64,000 nucleotides of DNA, from positions 1 through 64,000 of the forward strand of contig CAJFOX010000006.1 in assembly GCA_904397845.1 (NCBI GenBank), written 5' to 3'. Positions within the stretch are counted from its first letter, which is position 1. Each line of letters opens with the position of its first letter. Below, one piece after another: positions 25,405-34,426 of the stretch. The translations under genes and the position numbers were made by a program. Below the pieces are notes generated by a model. The model made no database searches and had not been told where the DNA came from. It saw nothing but the letters and a program-made list of their open reading frames with translations. This DNA is from an uncultured Oscillospiraceae bacterium (GTDB taxonomy: Bacteria > Bacillota > Clostridia > Oscillospirales > Ruminococcaceae).

Positions 25405-25444
25405 AAAATATGCTATGATGTTATATCACATCATAGCATATTTT
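25405..25444. repeat. 17-base perfect inverted repeat
   Basis: AAAATATGCTATGATGT (25405-25421) and its exact complement (25428-25444) around TATATC. It lies between the second SIS gene and gntR. It could terminate the SIS transcript, since the minus strand ends in TTTT, or be the GntR operator. The AT-rich stem makes an operator role credible. Confidence 0.7.
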
Positions 25445-25463
25445 TAGCCACTTGTAAACAGGT

Positions 25464-26573
25464 TTATTTCACTTTTGTCGATAAAGCCCCGGAAAGATCA
25501 CCCGGCATCTCAAATGCATCCAATCCGTGCCGGTCGAAGTATTCCCATAGGCGAATGCTCCACACCTGCAAAACCGGAAGAAATTCTGCAAAATCCAAAA
25601 GTCCGTTTTGCGCGCTGTAAATCGTCAGGCTATCCCTAGTAAAACCGGGCATTCCCGCCTGAGTGATCTGATAAGAGGGTGCATTCTTTTCCTGCAGGAA
25701 GCTATGAATACGGGAAAGCTTCTCATGATCCATGCTCACCGAATCCAGCTGGAGCACTGCTGCTTCTTTCCGTGAAAGAAGCAGGTGCGGCCCATGCAGG
25801 TATTCTTCTACTTCAAAGGAATCAGAAGGAAGGAAGACGCTCTCCATCACCTTAAGGGCAATTTCCAGTGTCGTACCGGTAGAATCAATGTTGCTGATCA
25901 GCGAAAAAGAGCGGAAATGGCTCCACTCTTCTACATTGGAGGCGCACCAATCCTTAGCCAGATCCAGATTCTGCTGCATATGGGTGGCGATAAAATCAAA
26001 ATCCGCCATGATTTTATCATAACCCTTCGGTGACAGGCGTCCGCTGGCCAAACCGTATTCCAAGCCGATCACCGCCATCATCATAGCAGTAGCCAGCACT
26101 CCTTTGGTCATCACACTGGATTTTTCCTCGCCGCAATGGATATCCACCGCCGCAGACGATTCCATTGCCAACGGAGATGCCAGATTCCCAGTCAGTCCTA
26201 CCACAAATGCGCCTTTTTCCTTCAGTTCCTTGACCACGTCGATAGTCGCAGCGCTTTTACCCGACTGGCTGGCCGCAATCAACAGCGCATTGCCAAAACT
26301 TTGGCCATTACGGCACATTTGCTCGTACATGGCGGGAGATGCCACCAGCACATCCAGCTGCAGGGCCGACTCCAGAAGCGGTTTGACCATCAGCCCCGCA
26401 TTATAGGAACTGCCAATGCCAAACAGCAAGATCTTGTTAAACTCTTTTCCCTGCACATTCTTTAAAAATTCAGCGCAAACTACTTTGCGGTCAGCCAAAA
26501 TGGATTGGGTGACCGGTACATTTTCTTCCACATAGCCCATAACCCGCTGGATATATTCTGCATTCTTTCCCAT
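25464..26573 (-). CDS. SIS-domain sugar-phosphate isomerase/deaminase-like protein
   Basis: 369 aa from ATG 26573 (AAAGGGG upstream). Two SIS domains: KILLFGIGSSYNAGLMVKP and LLIAASQSGKSAATIDVVKEL in the first, LEIALKVMESVFLPSDSFEVEEYLHGP in the second. The layout matches the isomerase half of glucosamine-6-phosphate synthase and AgaS/FrlB relatives, without the glutaminase domain. The substrate is unknown. It precedes gntR and the FrlB-like gene on the same strand. Confidence 0.75.
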   Translation of the reverse strand: MGKNAEYIQRVMGYVEENVPVTQSILADRKVVCAEFLKNVQGKEFNKILLFGIGSSYNAGLMVKPLLESALQLDVLVASPAMYEQMCRNGQSFGNALLIAASQSGKSAATIDVVKELKEKGAFVVGLTGNLASPLAMESSAAVDIHCGEEKSSVMTKGVLATAMMMAVIGLEYGLASGRLSPKGYDKIMADFDFIATHMQQNLDLAKDWCASNVEEWSHFRSFSLISNIDSTGTTLEIALKVMESVFLPSDSFEVEEYLHGPHLLLSRKEAAVLQLDSVSMDHEKLSRIHSFLQEKNAPSYQITQAGMPGFTRDSLTIYSAQNGLLDFAEFLPVLQVWSIRLWEYFDRHGLDAFEMPGDLSGALSTKVK

Positions 26574-26653
26574 ATGTTTCCCCTTTCTGACTTGTTCGCG
26601 TATCCGAAAAACTTTGGAAACAGTATACCAAATCCTGCGTCGGGTTGGCAAGA

Positions 26654-27382
26654 CTACTTCCATATGCCATCTTGTTTCATCAAATAAGCGTAGCCCAAAA
26701 ATCGGGGAGACTTTTCGCGGATATCTTTCTCGCTGATCCCGCGGTATCGTGTCAGATCATCGGACAGCGCACCGCCGCCCTTTCCGTCGATTGCCATATA
26801 CTCATGAGTTCTTTCCAGCACGACGGTCAGCGGATCAATCTCTTCTACCGGTTCCGGCTGCCCGCCGCGCCACCAGCCAGCCCAGCTCTCAACCAAGCGG
26901 GCCAACCGCTTTTTACGGACCGGCGGCCTGCTTTGCCGCTCCCGTTCCCGCAGGATCCGAGCGTTTTCCACCGGGATCCGGTACCCCTCAATCAGAAGGC
27001 CCAGCGCGTCTTCCGGATAGGCCAACGCCTGCTCAAAAGAAGTATCCTGCCGGCTCCATTCCTGTAACTGTGCCTTGGTAGGATTCTTAGGAAACGGCTG
27101 CCTGTCCACCAGTTCCGGGTGCAGGTTTAAAATGATATTGACTTTCGCGCTCTGCCACTGCCCTTTCGAAAGCTCGCAAGGCTGCGCGCCATAAACTTCA
27201 CGCAGATACGTGACGGTTTCGGAAAAGCTTTTCGCACAGGGCCGGGCCAGTTTCTGAGCCCGATCCAAAAAAGCTTCCTGCTCAATCCGCCGTTTTTCTA
27301 TTTTCTTTTTCGAAACAACAAAAACCGCCGTTGCGCCGCCAATCACTCCAACAGAACTGGCCCGTCCAAATTTTTTCTTCAT
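26654..27382 (-). CDS. Uncharacterised protein with N-terminal membrane anchor
   Basis: 242 aa, not recognised. A glycine-rich hydrophobic stretch at about residues 9-24 (SSVGVIGGATAVFVVS) is followed by a very basic region KKKIEKRRIEQE. The remainder is soluble, charged and Trp/Arg-rich around 145-170. No Cys motifs or known catalytic signature are visible. It starts 10 bases after the xth stop on the same strand, so co-transcription with the DNA-repair gene is likely. Confidence 0.6.
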   Translation of the reverse strand: MKKKFGRASSVGVIGGATAVFVVSKKKIEKRRIEQEAFLDRAQKLARPCAKSFSETVTYLREVYGAQPCELSKGQWQSAKVNIILNLHPELVDRQPFPKNPTKAQLQEWSRQDTSFEQALAYPEDALGLLIEGYRIPVENARILRERERQSRPPVRKKRLARLVESWAGWWRGGQPEPVEEIDPLTVVLERTHEYMAIDGKGGGALSDDLTRYRGISEKDIREKSPRFLGYAYLMKQDGIWK

Positions 27383-27392
27383 TTCATTCTCC

Positions 27393-28148
27393 TTAAAATT
27401 CCAGCGTCAATTCCACTGGGCAATGATCGCTCCCCATCACCTCGTTATGGATTTTGGCATCTTTCATAAACGGCTCCAGTTTTTGGGACACGAGAAAATA
27501 ATCGATCCGCCATCCAGCATTGTTTTCCCGCGCATGAAACATATAGCTCCACCAAGAATAAGCACCGGTCGCATCCGGATAAAAGTAGCGGAAGCTGTCC
27601 AAATAGCCTGCCTGCTGCAGCGCCGTCATTTTTTCCCGCTCCTGAGGAGTGAATCCCGCATTGGCCACGTTTGTTTTTGGATTTTTCAAATCAATTTCCC
27701 GATGGGCCACATTCATATCGCCGCAGATGATTACCGGCTTTTTTTCCTCCAGCTGTCGGACATATGACAAAAACGCATCCTCCCACTCCATACGGTAATC
27801 CAGGCGGGTCAGGCCCCGCTGGGAATTGGGCGTATAGACGTTTACCAAATAAAAGCGCTTAAACTCCGCCGTGATGACTCTTCCCTCTCCAGCGTGAACC
27901 GGCTGCGGCAGTTCATATGCCACAGACAGCGGCTCTTCTTTACAAAACAGCGCCGTACCGGAATATCCTTTCTTTTGCGCGCTGCACCAGTATTGATGAT
28001 AACCTTCCAGCTCCAGTTCCAGCTGGCCGGGCTGCATTTTTGTCTCCTGAATGCAGAACATGTCCGCATCGGCTTTATTGAAAAAATCCAAAAAACCTTT
28101 TCCCATACAGGCACGCAGGCCGTTGACATTCCATGAAATCAGCTTCAT
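27393..28148 (-). CDS. xth: Exodeoxyribonuclease III (AP endonuclease)
   Basis: 251 aa from ATG 28148 with AAAGGAG upstream. Motifs are MKLISWNVNGLRACMGKG, FCIQETKM (metal-binding Glu), NVYTPNSQRG, ICGDMNVAHREIDLKNPK, WWSYMFHARENNAGWRIDYFLVS, and the catalytic GSDHCPVEL end. Acts in base-excision repair. Confidence 0.95.
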   Translation of the reverse strand: MKLISWNVNGLRACMGKGFLDFFNKADADMFCIQETKMQPGQLELELEGYHQYWCSAQKKGYSGTALFCKEEPLSVAYELPQPVHAGEGRVITAEFKRFYLVNVYTPNSQRGLTRLDYRMEWEDAFLSYVRQLEEKKPVIICGDMNVAHREIDLKNPKTNVANAGFTPQEREKMTALQQAGYLDSFRYFYPDATGAYSWWSYMFHARENNAGWRIDYFLVSQKLEPFMKDAKIHNEVMGSDHCPVELTLEF

Positions 28149-28193
28149 CTTTCCACTCCTTTTTTCCGGCCAGCCGTTTGGCCGTATGATAAA

Positions 28194-28222
28194 AAGGGCC
28201 GGAGCGTTCTGCTCCGGCCCGC
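28194..28222 (-). terminator. Terminator of aspS-gatCAB
   Basis: GGGCCGGAGC and GCTCCGGCCC arms with a T-run on the minus strand, after the gatB stop. Confidence 0.85.
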
Positions 28223-28257
28223 AAAAATGAGACAGAGATTGTTCCATCCCTAGCCTA

Positions 28258-29676
28258 TCATTCCTTTTTCAGGCTGTCAATAAGAAGCTGGGTTGCTTTC
28301 GCTGCATCTGCACGGCCCCGCGTCTCCCGCATCACCGCGCCCACCAGCGCTTTAAGCGCCGTCTCCTTACCGCCCAGATAACTGTGCACCACGCTGGCGT
28401 TTTCCGCAATGACCTTTTGGCAAATCTCGCGTAGTCTACCTTCGTCAATCCCGGCAAGATCGTCTGCAGAAAGAAATTCGTGAGCACTCTTTCCGGTATC
28501 CATCATCTTCTCAAAGGTGGTTTTCGCCAGATTGCGGTTACATTTTCCGGATTCCACCAGCAAGCATAGCTCATGCAGCTGCGCCGGGGTGACTGGCGTC
28601 TCCCACGCATCCCGCTGGGCCTCGGTAGAATAGCGGTTAAACATCTGCCCTACGATAAACGCTGCGGCCGTTTTTGGCATTTTGAGCCCTTCGGCCGCTT
28701 CATCAAAGAATTCCGCCACTTTGCGTGACCGGATCAGCGCCGCTGCGTCTCCTTCGTTGATTCCCATGGCCAGATAGCGGGCCTTTTTGCGATCTGGCAA
28801 CTCCGGTAAAAGCGCGCGCAACGCCTCGATTTCCTCCTGGCTGGTACGGATAGTGACCAGATCCGGTTCTTTGAAATAACGGTAATCGTGAGCATCCTCT
28901 TTGGAGCGCATACTCTCGGTCTCTCCAGTAACGTCGTTATACCGCAAGGTTTCCTGCACTACCGGCTCACCGCTTTCCAGCAGGTCCACCTGGCGCTCAA
29001 ACTCATATTCCAACGCCTTGGCCATAAAAGCAAAGGAGTTCATGTTTTTAATTTCCGTGCGGGTGCCAAGCGCTTGGCTGCCTTTGGGGCGCACCGAAAT
29101 ATTCACGTCGCAGCGCAAAGAGCCTTCCTGCATTTTGCAGTCGGAAACGCCGATGTACTTCATTAAAAGCTGTAGTTTTTCCACATACTCACGTACTTCA
29201 TCCACTGAACGGAAATCCGGTTCTGTGACAACCTCGATCAGAGGAACTCCACCACGATTGTAGTCCACAAAGGTATCTCCCCGCTCGTGAACGAGCTTTC
29301 CCGCATCTTCTTCAATGTGAATTCGGGTCAGACGGATTTTTTTCCCGCTGTCTAACGTAATATAACCGTCCAGGCACAATGGCTTATCGTACTGGGAAAC
29401 CTGGTATGCCTTCGGCAGATCCGGGTAAACATAGTTTTTTCGATCCATTTTAGACACCGGGTTAATCCGGCAGTTCGTCGCAAGTCCGGCTAAAATCCCG
29501 TAACGCACCACCTGACGGTTGAGCTTCGGCAAAACGCCGGGCAGCCCAATACAAATCGGACAGCAATGGGTGTTTGGCTCGCCGCCGAATGCAGTAGTAC
29601 AGCCGCAAAAAATCTTTGTTTTGGTGGAAAGCTCCACATGGGTCTCCAGCCCGGCAACCAGTTCATATTCACGCAT
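28258..29676 (-). CDS. gatB: Asp/Glu-tRNA amidotransferase subunit B
   Basis: 472 aa from ATG 29676; GGGGGTG lies upstream and the start overlaps the gatA end by 8 bases. Characteristic stretches are LVAGLETHVELSTKTKIFC with paired Cys, NTHCCPICIGLPGVLP, KMDRKNYVYPDLPKAYQVSQYD, RIHIEEDAGKLVH and DYNRGGVPLIEVVTEPD. The C-terminal tail domain binds tRNA. It phosphorylates and amidates Glu-tRNA(Gln) or Asp-tRNA(Asn). Confidence 0.97.
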   Translation of the reverse strand: MREYELVAGLETHVELSTKTKIFCGCTTAFGGEPNTHCCPICIGLPGVLPKLNRQVVRYGILAGLATNCRINPVSKMDRKNYVYPDLPKAYQVSQYDKPLCLDGYITLDSGKKIRLTRIHIEEDAGKLVHERGDTFVDYNRGGVPLIEVVTEPDFRSVDEVREYVEKLQLLMKYIGVSDCKMQEGSLRCDVNISVRPKGSQALGTRTEIKNMNSFAFMAKALEYEFERQVDLLESGEPVVQETLRYNDVTGETESMRSKEDAHDYRYFKEPDLVTIRTSQEEIEALRALLPELPDRKKARYLAMGINEGDAAALIRSRKVAEFFDEAAEGLKMPKTAAAFIVGQMFNRYSTEAQRDAWETPVTPAQLHELCLLVESGKCNRNLAKTTFEKMMDTGKSAHEFLSADDLAGIDEGRLREICQKVIAENASVVHSYLGGKETALKALVGAVMRETRGRADAAKATQLLIDSLKKE

Positions 29677-31135
29677 ACTGACGGCACCCCCATTCGGTCT
29701 TCCGGTAAATTTCCCCGGCCATTTCCTGTTCAAACCAATATGCTGTCTGAAGCAGTTTCGTTTCCTCAAATCGGTTTGCAATCAGCTGCATTCCAATCGG
29801 CAGACTTTTTTGATCATAGCCGCAAGGCATGCTCAAGGCAGGAATGCCTGCAATATTCACCGGCACCGTGCAAACGTCCGTCTGGTAGGTCTGCACCTGA
29901 TCCTGGACGGCAAACCCTTTTGGAAAAGCCGTCATGGGAACGGTAGGAGCCAAAATAACATCACATCGCGCAAACGCTTCATTAAAGCCTTTGATAACCG
30001 CACCCCGCAGATTCTGCGCCTTTTTATAATAAGCGTCGTAATACCCGGCGCTCAACACATAAGAACCCAGCAGGATTCGTCTTTGAACTTCCGGGCCAAA
30101 GCCTTCGCTGCGGGTTTTGCAGATCATCTCATGGACGCTGCCATAATGCGCAGCCCGATACCCATATCGGATGCCGTCGTACCGGCCCAGGTTGGAGGAT
30201 GCCTCCGCACAGGCCAGGATATAATATACCGGTAATGCGTAAGAGACTGATGGTACAGACAGATCCACAATCCTGGCACCCATCTTTTCATAGGTGCGTA
30301 TGGCGCTTTGCAATGCCTCCTCTACCTGTGCATCTACCCCTTGGAAATATTCCTTCACCACACCAATGGTAAGATTTTCCGGCCTTTTGGCCAATTGCGG
30401 CGCCACCGGTTCTTTTTGTCCGACACTGGTAGAATCCATTGGATCCCGCCCGCTGATAGCGTCATAGACCAGCGCGGCATCGGACACGCTTTTGCAAATT
30501 GGTCCGATCTGATCCAAGCTGGAAGCATAGGCAATCAGGCCGAACCGGGAGACTGTGCCATAGGTGGGCTTCAGTCCCACCAATCCGCAAAAGCCCGCCG
30601 GCTGGCGGATAGAGCCGCCGGTATCAGAACCCAAGGCGTATACCGCCAAATTACCCGCAACTGCCGAAGCGCCGCCACCGGAGCTTCCTCCCGCCACATA
30701 CCCTGTGCCAAAAGGATTTACCGCGCCGCCATGACAGGAGGTTTCACAAGAAGATCCCATAGCAAACTCATCCATATTGGTTTTTCCCAGCAGCACTGCA
30801 TTTTGCTGTTTCAGCGTTTGCCAAACGGTCGCATCGTAGATAGGCGTATACCCCTGCAAAATTTTGGAGCAGCAGGTGGTTTCGATACCGCGGGTAGATA
30901 TATTATCCTTGATGGTCATGGGAATCCCTTCCAGCGGGGAGAGAAGTTCCCCTGCCGCAATTTTGCGGTCTACCGTTTCCGCCGTTTCCAGCGCCTGCTC
31001 TTTGGTGGTTCGAACATAGGCGTTGAGAACACTGTTATCTCGGGCGATTCCGTCCAGATACGCCTGTGTCAGCTCCCTGCAGCTGACCTTTTTCTCTCGC
31101 AAAAGGCCGCTTAATCTTTCAATCGTACCTGTCAT
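29669..31135 (-). CDS. gatA: Asp/Glu-tRNA amidotransferase subunit A
   Basis: 488 aa amidase-signature enzyme that releases ammonia from Gln for GatB. The Ser-cisSer-Lys triad is visible as K76 (MTIKDN), S151 (AGGSSGGGAS) and S175 (SDTGGSIRQP). Follows gatC by 11 bases and overlaps gatB. Confidence 0.97.
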   Translation of the reverse strand: MTGTIERLSGLLREKKVSCRELTQAYLDGIARDNSVLNAYVRTTKEQALETAETVDRKIAAGELLSPLEGIPMTIKDNISTRGIETTCCSKILQGYTPIYDATVWQTLKQQNAVLLGKTNMDEFAMGSSCETSCHGGAVNPFGTGYVAGGSSGGGASAVAGNLAVYALGSDTGGSIRQPAGFCGLVGLKPTYGTVSRFGLIAYASSLDQIGPICKSVSDAALVYDAISGRDPMDSTSVGQKEPVAPQLAKRPENLTIGVVKEYFQGVDAQVEEALQSAIRTYEKMGARIVDLSVPSVSYALPVYYILACAEASSNLGRYDGIRYGYRAAHYGSVHEMICKTRSEGFGPEVQRRILLGSYVLSAGYYDAYYKKAQNLRGAVIKGFNEAFARCDVILAPTVPMTAFPKGFAVQDQVQTYQTDVCTVPVNIAGIPALSMPCGYDQKSLPIGMQLIANRFEETKLLQTAYWFEQEMAGEIYRKTEWGCRQYA

Positions 31136-31146
31136 GATCTTCTCTC

Positions 31147-31425
31147 CTATTTGCGCTTTCGGACTGGAAAATATCCGTTCTCTCCTCCGCCGACATTCTG
31201 AAGGATTTCCTGTACTGGATAGGACGGTACCACTTCATCCTCCCGAAATACGTTGGACAATCCCTCCGCATTCTCATATTCTTCTGCCTGGGCGCCGGCG
31301 GCATTGATGGAATCCGCGAAAGCCAGGATGCTGTCCATATCTTTTGTCAGCGCATCCAACTGCTCTTCAGGGACATACAGCTTGCTCAAAAGGGCAATAT
31401 CCAAAACCTCTTCTTTTGTTATCAT
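31147..31425 (-). CDS. gatC: Asp/Glu-tRNA amidotransferase subunit C
   Basis: 92 aa. Starts MITKEEVLDIALLSKLYVPEEQ and has the conserved LREDEV-like stretch FREDEVVPSYPVQEIL. It stabilises GatA-GatB. AGGAGG precedes ATG 31425, 12 bases after aspS. Confidence 0.95.
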   Translation of the reverse strand: MITKEEVLDIALLSKLYVPEEQLDALTKDMDSILAFADSINAAGAQAEEYENAEGLSNVFREDEVVPSYPVQEILQNVGGGENGYFPVRKRK

Positions 31426-31437
31426 GTTCTTTTCCTC

Positions 31438-33186
31438 CTAGCGCAGTTTGATATGCGCTTCCCGCAACTGCTGCAATGTTACCGGAGCGGGCGCGCCCAT
31501 TAAAAGATCCTGCCCGCTGCTGTTCATCGGGAAAGCAATGACCTCCCGGATATTCTCTTCGCCGGTCAAAAGCATCACCATCCGGTCAATGCCAGGCGCC
31601 ATGCCCGCATGGGGCGGGGCACCGTATTGGAACGCACGGTACAAAGCGCCAAACTTCTCTTTCAGAACGGCTTCGTCATATCCGGCGATCAAAAATGCTT
31701 TTCGCATGATATCCAGATCATGGTTGCGCACGGCACCGGAGGACAGCTCCACTCCGTTACAGACGATATCGTACTGATAAGCCAGTATTTCCAATGGATT
31801 TTTTTCTTCCAGCGCTTTCAATCCGCCCTGGGGCATGGAAAAGGGATTGTGAGTAAAGCTTACCGCGCCGGTTTCATCCTCTATTTCGTACATAGGGAAA
31901 TCTACGATAAAACAAAAGCGGAATGCGTCTTTTTCCAGCAAATCCAGCCGTCGCCCCAGCTCAGAGCGGATCTGCCCTGCCAATTTAGGCGCAGTGCCGC
32001 GGCTGTCGGCAATAAAATAAAGGATATCCCCTTCTCCGACAGCGGTGCGTTCTACCAGCTGCCTACGCTGTCCATCATTTAAGAACTTATCAATCGGCCC
32101 GGAAAAGGAAAGCCCACCTTCCCCTTTGAGATAGCCCAGCCCCTTCATACCGATCCCCAAAGCATATTCCAGCATGGATTCAAAAAACTTTTTAGACTGG
32201 CTTGCTGCGCTTTTGACGCAAATACCCCGTACCGTCTGCCCGCGGAAAGGCTTAAATTCACTTTCTACAAACAGATCACTCAACTCTACAATTTCCAGCG
32301 GGTTGCGAAGATCCGGCTTGTCGGTGCCGTATTTCAGCATGGCATCTTCATAACGGATCCGAGGAAAAGGCCCTTCTGTCACCTTCCAATCTGAAAAGGC
32401 GCGAAAGGTATCTCCAATCACCTTTTCCGCTACTTTCAGTACTTCTTCCTGCGTGGAAAACGCCATTTCAAAATCCAATTGATAAAACTCACCGGGAGAA
32501 CGATCCGCCCGGGCATCCTCATCCCGAAAGCATGGTGCAATCTGAAAATACCGGTCAAAGCCGGATACCATTAAAAGCTGTTTAAAAATCTGAGGAGCCT
32601 GCGGCAGTGCATAAAACTGGCCGGGATGCTTCCGGCTTGGCACCAGATAATCCCGTGCGCCTTCCGGTGAGGACGCGGACAGGATCGGCGTTTGAATCTC
32701 CAAAAAGCCCAAATTGGTCATCTTCTGGCGCAGATAAGCAATAATCTGGGAGCGCAGGACGATATTTTGATGCACTTTGGGGTTACGCAGATCCAAAAAA
32801 CGATAGGACAGGCGCAACTCTTCCTTTGTTTCCTTTGACTGGTCGATTTCAAACGGAAGCCCTGCGATCGCACGGCTTAATACTGTTAACGACTCGGCTG
32901 CCACCTCCACATAACCGGTCGGGATCTTGGGATTCACCGTCTCAGGAGCCCGCAGAACTACCGTGCCGCCGATCGACACGACCGACTCTTTTGTTACACC
33001 TTTTAAAAGGGTTTCATCATGGAAAACCGTCTGAACAACGCCGTACTGATCCCGGATATCCACAAATAAAACGCCGCCATGATCCCGGATTGTCTGAACC
33101 CAACCACATACTCGAACGGACGATCCGATGTTATTCTGTCTCAGCTCCCCGCATGTATTGGTCCGGTATTGGTTTTCAAATAACAT
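31438..33186 (-). CDS. aspS: Aspartyl-tRNA synthetase, probably non-discriminating
   Basis: 582 aa from ATG 33186, bacterial-type class II enzyme with an anticodon-binding OB fold, a GAD insert, and motifs FRDEDARADRSPGEFYQLD and GIDRMVMLL. In VCGWVQTIRDHGGVLF the residue after RD is His, as in non-discriminating AspRS, where discriminating enzymes have Leu. Co-transcription with gatCAB fits synthesis of Asn-tRNA through Asp-tRNA(Asn). No asnS is seen in this window. Confidence 0.95.
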   Translation of the reverse strand: MLFENQYRTNTCGELRQNNIGSSVRVCGWVQTIRDHGGVLFVDIRDQYGVVQTVFHDETLLKGVTKESVVSIGGTVVLRAPETVNPKIPTGYVEVAAESLTVLSRAIAGLPFEIDQSKETKEELRLSYRFLDLRNPKVHQNIVLRSQIIAYLRQKMTNLGFLEIQTPILSASSPEGARDYLVPSRKHPGQFYALPQAPQIFKQLLMVSGFDRYFQIAPCFRDEDARADRSPGEFYQLDFEMAFSTQEEVLKVAEKVIGDTFRAFSDWKVTEGPFPRIRYEDAMLKYGTDKPDLRNPLEIVELSDLFVESEFKPFRGQTVRGICVKSAASQSKKFFESMLEYALGIGMKGLGYLKGEGGLSFSGPIDKFLNDGQRRQLVERTAVGEGDILYFIADSRGTAPKLAGQIRSELGRRLDLLEKDAFRFCFIVDFPMYEIEDETGAVSFTHNPFSMPQGGLKALEEKNPLEILAYQYDIVCNGVELSSGAVRNHDLDIMRKAFLIAGYDEAVLKEKFGALYRAFQYGAPPHAGMAPGIDRMVMLLTGEENIREVIAFPMNSSGQDLLMGAPAPVTLQQLREAHIKLR

Positions 33187-33280
33187 CGTAACACCCTTTC
33201 TCATTTTTGGATTGATTTCACCGGCCACGGTCCTTATTCAAAAGGAAAGCCGGTTTTTCAGAAAACTTTTGTTAAGACGT

Positions 33281-33342
33281 ATGTATGTATACAAACATAC
33301 ATGTTATTGAATAATAATATTCTTTTCCGAAAGGAATTGCAA
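33281..33342 (-). promoter_or_regulatory. Promoter and palindrome in the aspS leader
   Basis: Minus-strand TTGCAA (33337-33342), 17-base spacer, TATTAT (33314-33319). Just inside the transcript lies ATGTATGT (33281-33288) facing ACATACAT (33295-33302), an operator-like palindrome. No T-box sequence is present. Confidence 0.55.
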
Positions 33343-33445
33343 TACACAAAAATGTAAAAAAGTTTTTCAAATTGCCTCCCCGTTTCAGAAAAAAACGCCA
33401 ACTTATGAATAAATTTTAAAAATATCCTGATTTTTCTCGAATATA

Positions 33446-33474
33446 TTGAATTTTTATAATATATATTGTATAAT
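33446..33474 (+). promoter_or_regulatory. Promoter of ddaH
   Basis: TTGAAT (33446-33451), 17-base spacer, TATAAT (33469-33474), in a very AT-rich tract. Confidence 0.65.
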
Positions 33475-33502
33475 TATTCAAAATGCAACTGGAGGAATTT
33501 TC

Positions 33503-34270
33503 ATGTTTACCCACGCCATCGTAAAAAAGCCCTGCCATACCATGATCTATGGGATCACCACTGCAAATCTGGGACAACCAGATTATGATTTGGCGATGAA
33601 ACAGCATGCCGCCTACATCGATGCCCTGCAGCAATGTGGTGTTCAAGTCACCATACTAGAAGCGGAAGAGGCGTTTCCCGATTCCTGCTTCGTCGAAGAC
33701 ACCGCTGTTTTGACACGAAAATTCGCGCTTATCACAAATCCCGGCGCACCTTCCCGCAAAGGGGAAATCGCGTCAATGATTCCCGTCATCAAGCAGTTCT
33801 ATCCAGAAAATAACATCGAATATATCAAAACACCAGGCACTTTGGAAGGCGGAGATGTCATGATGGTAGGAGACCATTTTTATATCGGTATTTCCGCCCG
33901 TACCAATCGGGAAGGCGCCCAACAGTTTATCAACGCGCTGAAAAAATATGGCATGAGCGGTGAAATGGTTCCATTATCCACTGTTCTGCATCTCAAAACC
34001 GGCCTTTCCTATATCGAAAACAATAACCTGCTAATCGGCGGAGAATTTTTGGAAAATCCCGCTTTTTCCCATTTTCATCACATTGAGGTAGCCGCCGAAG
34101 AGGAATACAGCGCCAACTGCATCTGGGTGAACGGGAAAGTGCTGGTACCTGCCGGATTTTTGCAAACGCAGAAAGCCATTGAAAGCCTGGGGTATGAAGT
34201 ATTAACGGTAGATACCTCCGAATATCGAAAAATCGACGGCGGGCTGAGTTGTCTCTCTCTGCGGTTTTAA
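33503..34270 (+). CDS. ddaH: Dimethylarginine dimethylaminohydrolase
   Basis: 255 aa from ATG 33503 (GGAGG upstream). Hydrolyses methylated arginines to citrulline and methylamines. The pentein fold is very close to the Pseudomonas enzyme as I recall it: FPDSCFVEDTAVL, TLEGGDVMMVGDHFYIGISARTN, VLHLKTGLSYIENNNLL, and the end DTSEYRKIDGGLSC-LSLRF. Catalytic Glu115, His163 and Cys250 are in place. An arginine deiminase role is less likely at this length. Stands alone; may serve arginine-derived nitrogen use or removal of host-derived inhibitors. Confidence 0.92.
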   Translation: MFTHAIVKKPCHTMIYGITTANLGQPDYDLAMKQHAAYIDALQQCGVQVTILEAEEAFPDSCFVEDTAVLTRKFALITNPGAPSRKGEIASMIPVIKQFYPENNIEYIKTPGTLEGGDVMMVGDHFYIGISARTNREGAQQFINALKKYGMSGEMVPLSTVLHLKTGLSYIENNNLLIGGEFLENPAFSHFHHIEVAAEEEYSANCIWVNGKVLVPAGFLQTQKAIESLGYEVLTVDTSEYRKIDGGLSCLSLRF

Positions 34271-34291
34271 TGCCGTCTGGTCAGGGTCAAT

Positions 34292-34408
34292 AAAAAAGTC
34301 TCTCCCATTAAAAGCGTAGCTTTAAGAAAACAAACAGGGGGACGGCTGTACGCCATCCCCCATAAAAAGTTTCTTACCTCGCCGCCCCATTTCGGGAGAG
34401 ACTTTTTT
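34292..34408. terminator. Nested hairpin between ddaH and the convergent operon
   Basis: Outer arms AAAAAAGTCTCTCCC (34292-34306) and their exact 15-base complement (34394-34408) enclose 87 bases. Inside is a second hairpin GGGGGA-c-GGC / GCC-a-TCCCCC (34337-34361). T-runs end both strands. It looks like a bidirectional terminator of unusual length, or a small structured RNA. Confidence 0.6.
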
Positions 34409-34426
34409 GCAAAAGCAGTACTTCCA

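Noticed and set aside
28155-28247. N-terminal extension of xth to 28247
   Set aside because: The extension reads through the gatB terminator hairpin; ATG 28148 has a good ribosome site and the conserved start.
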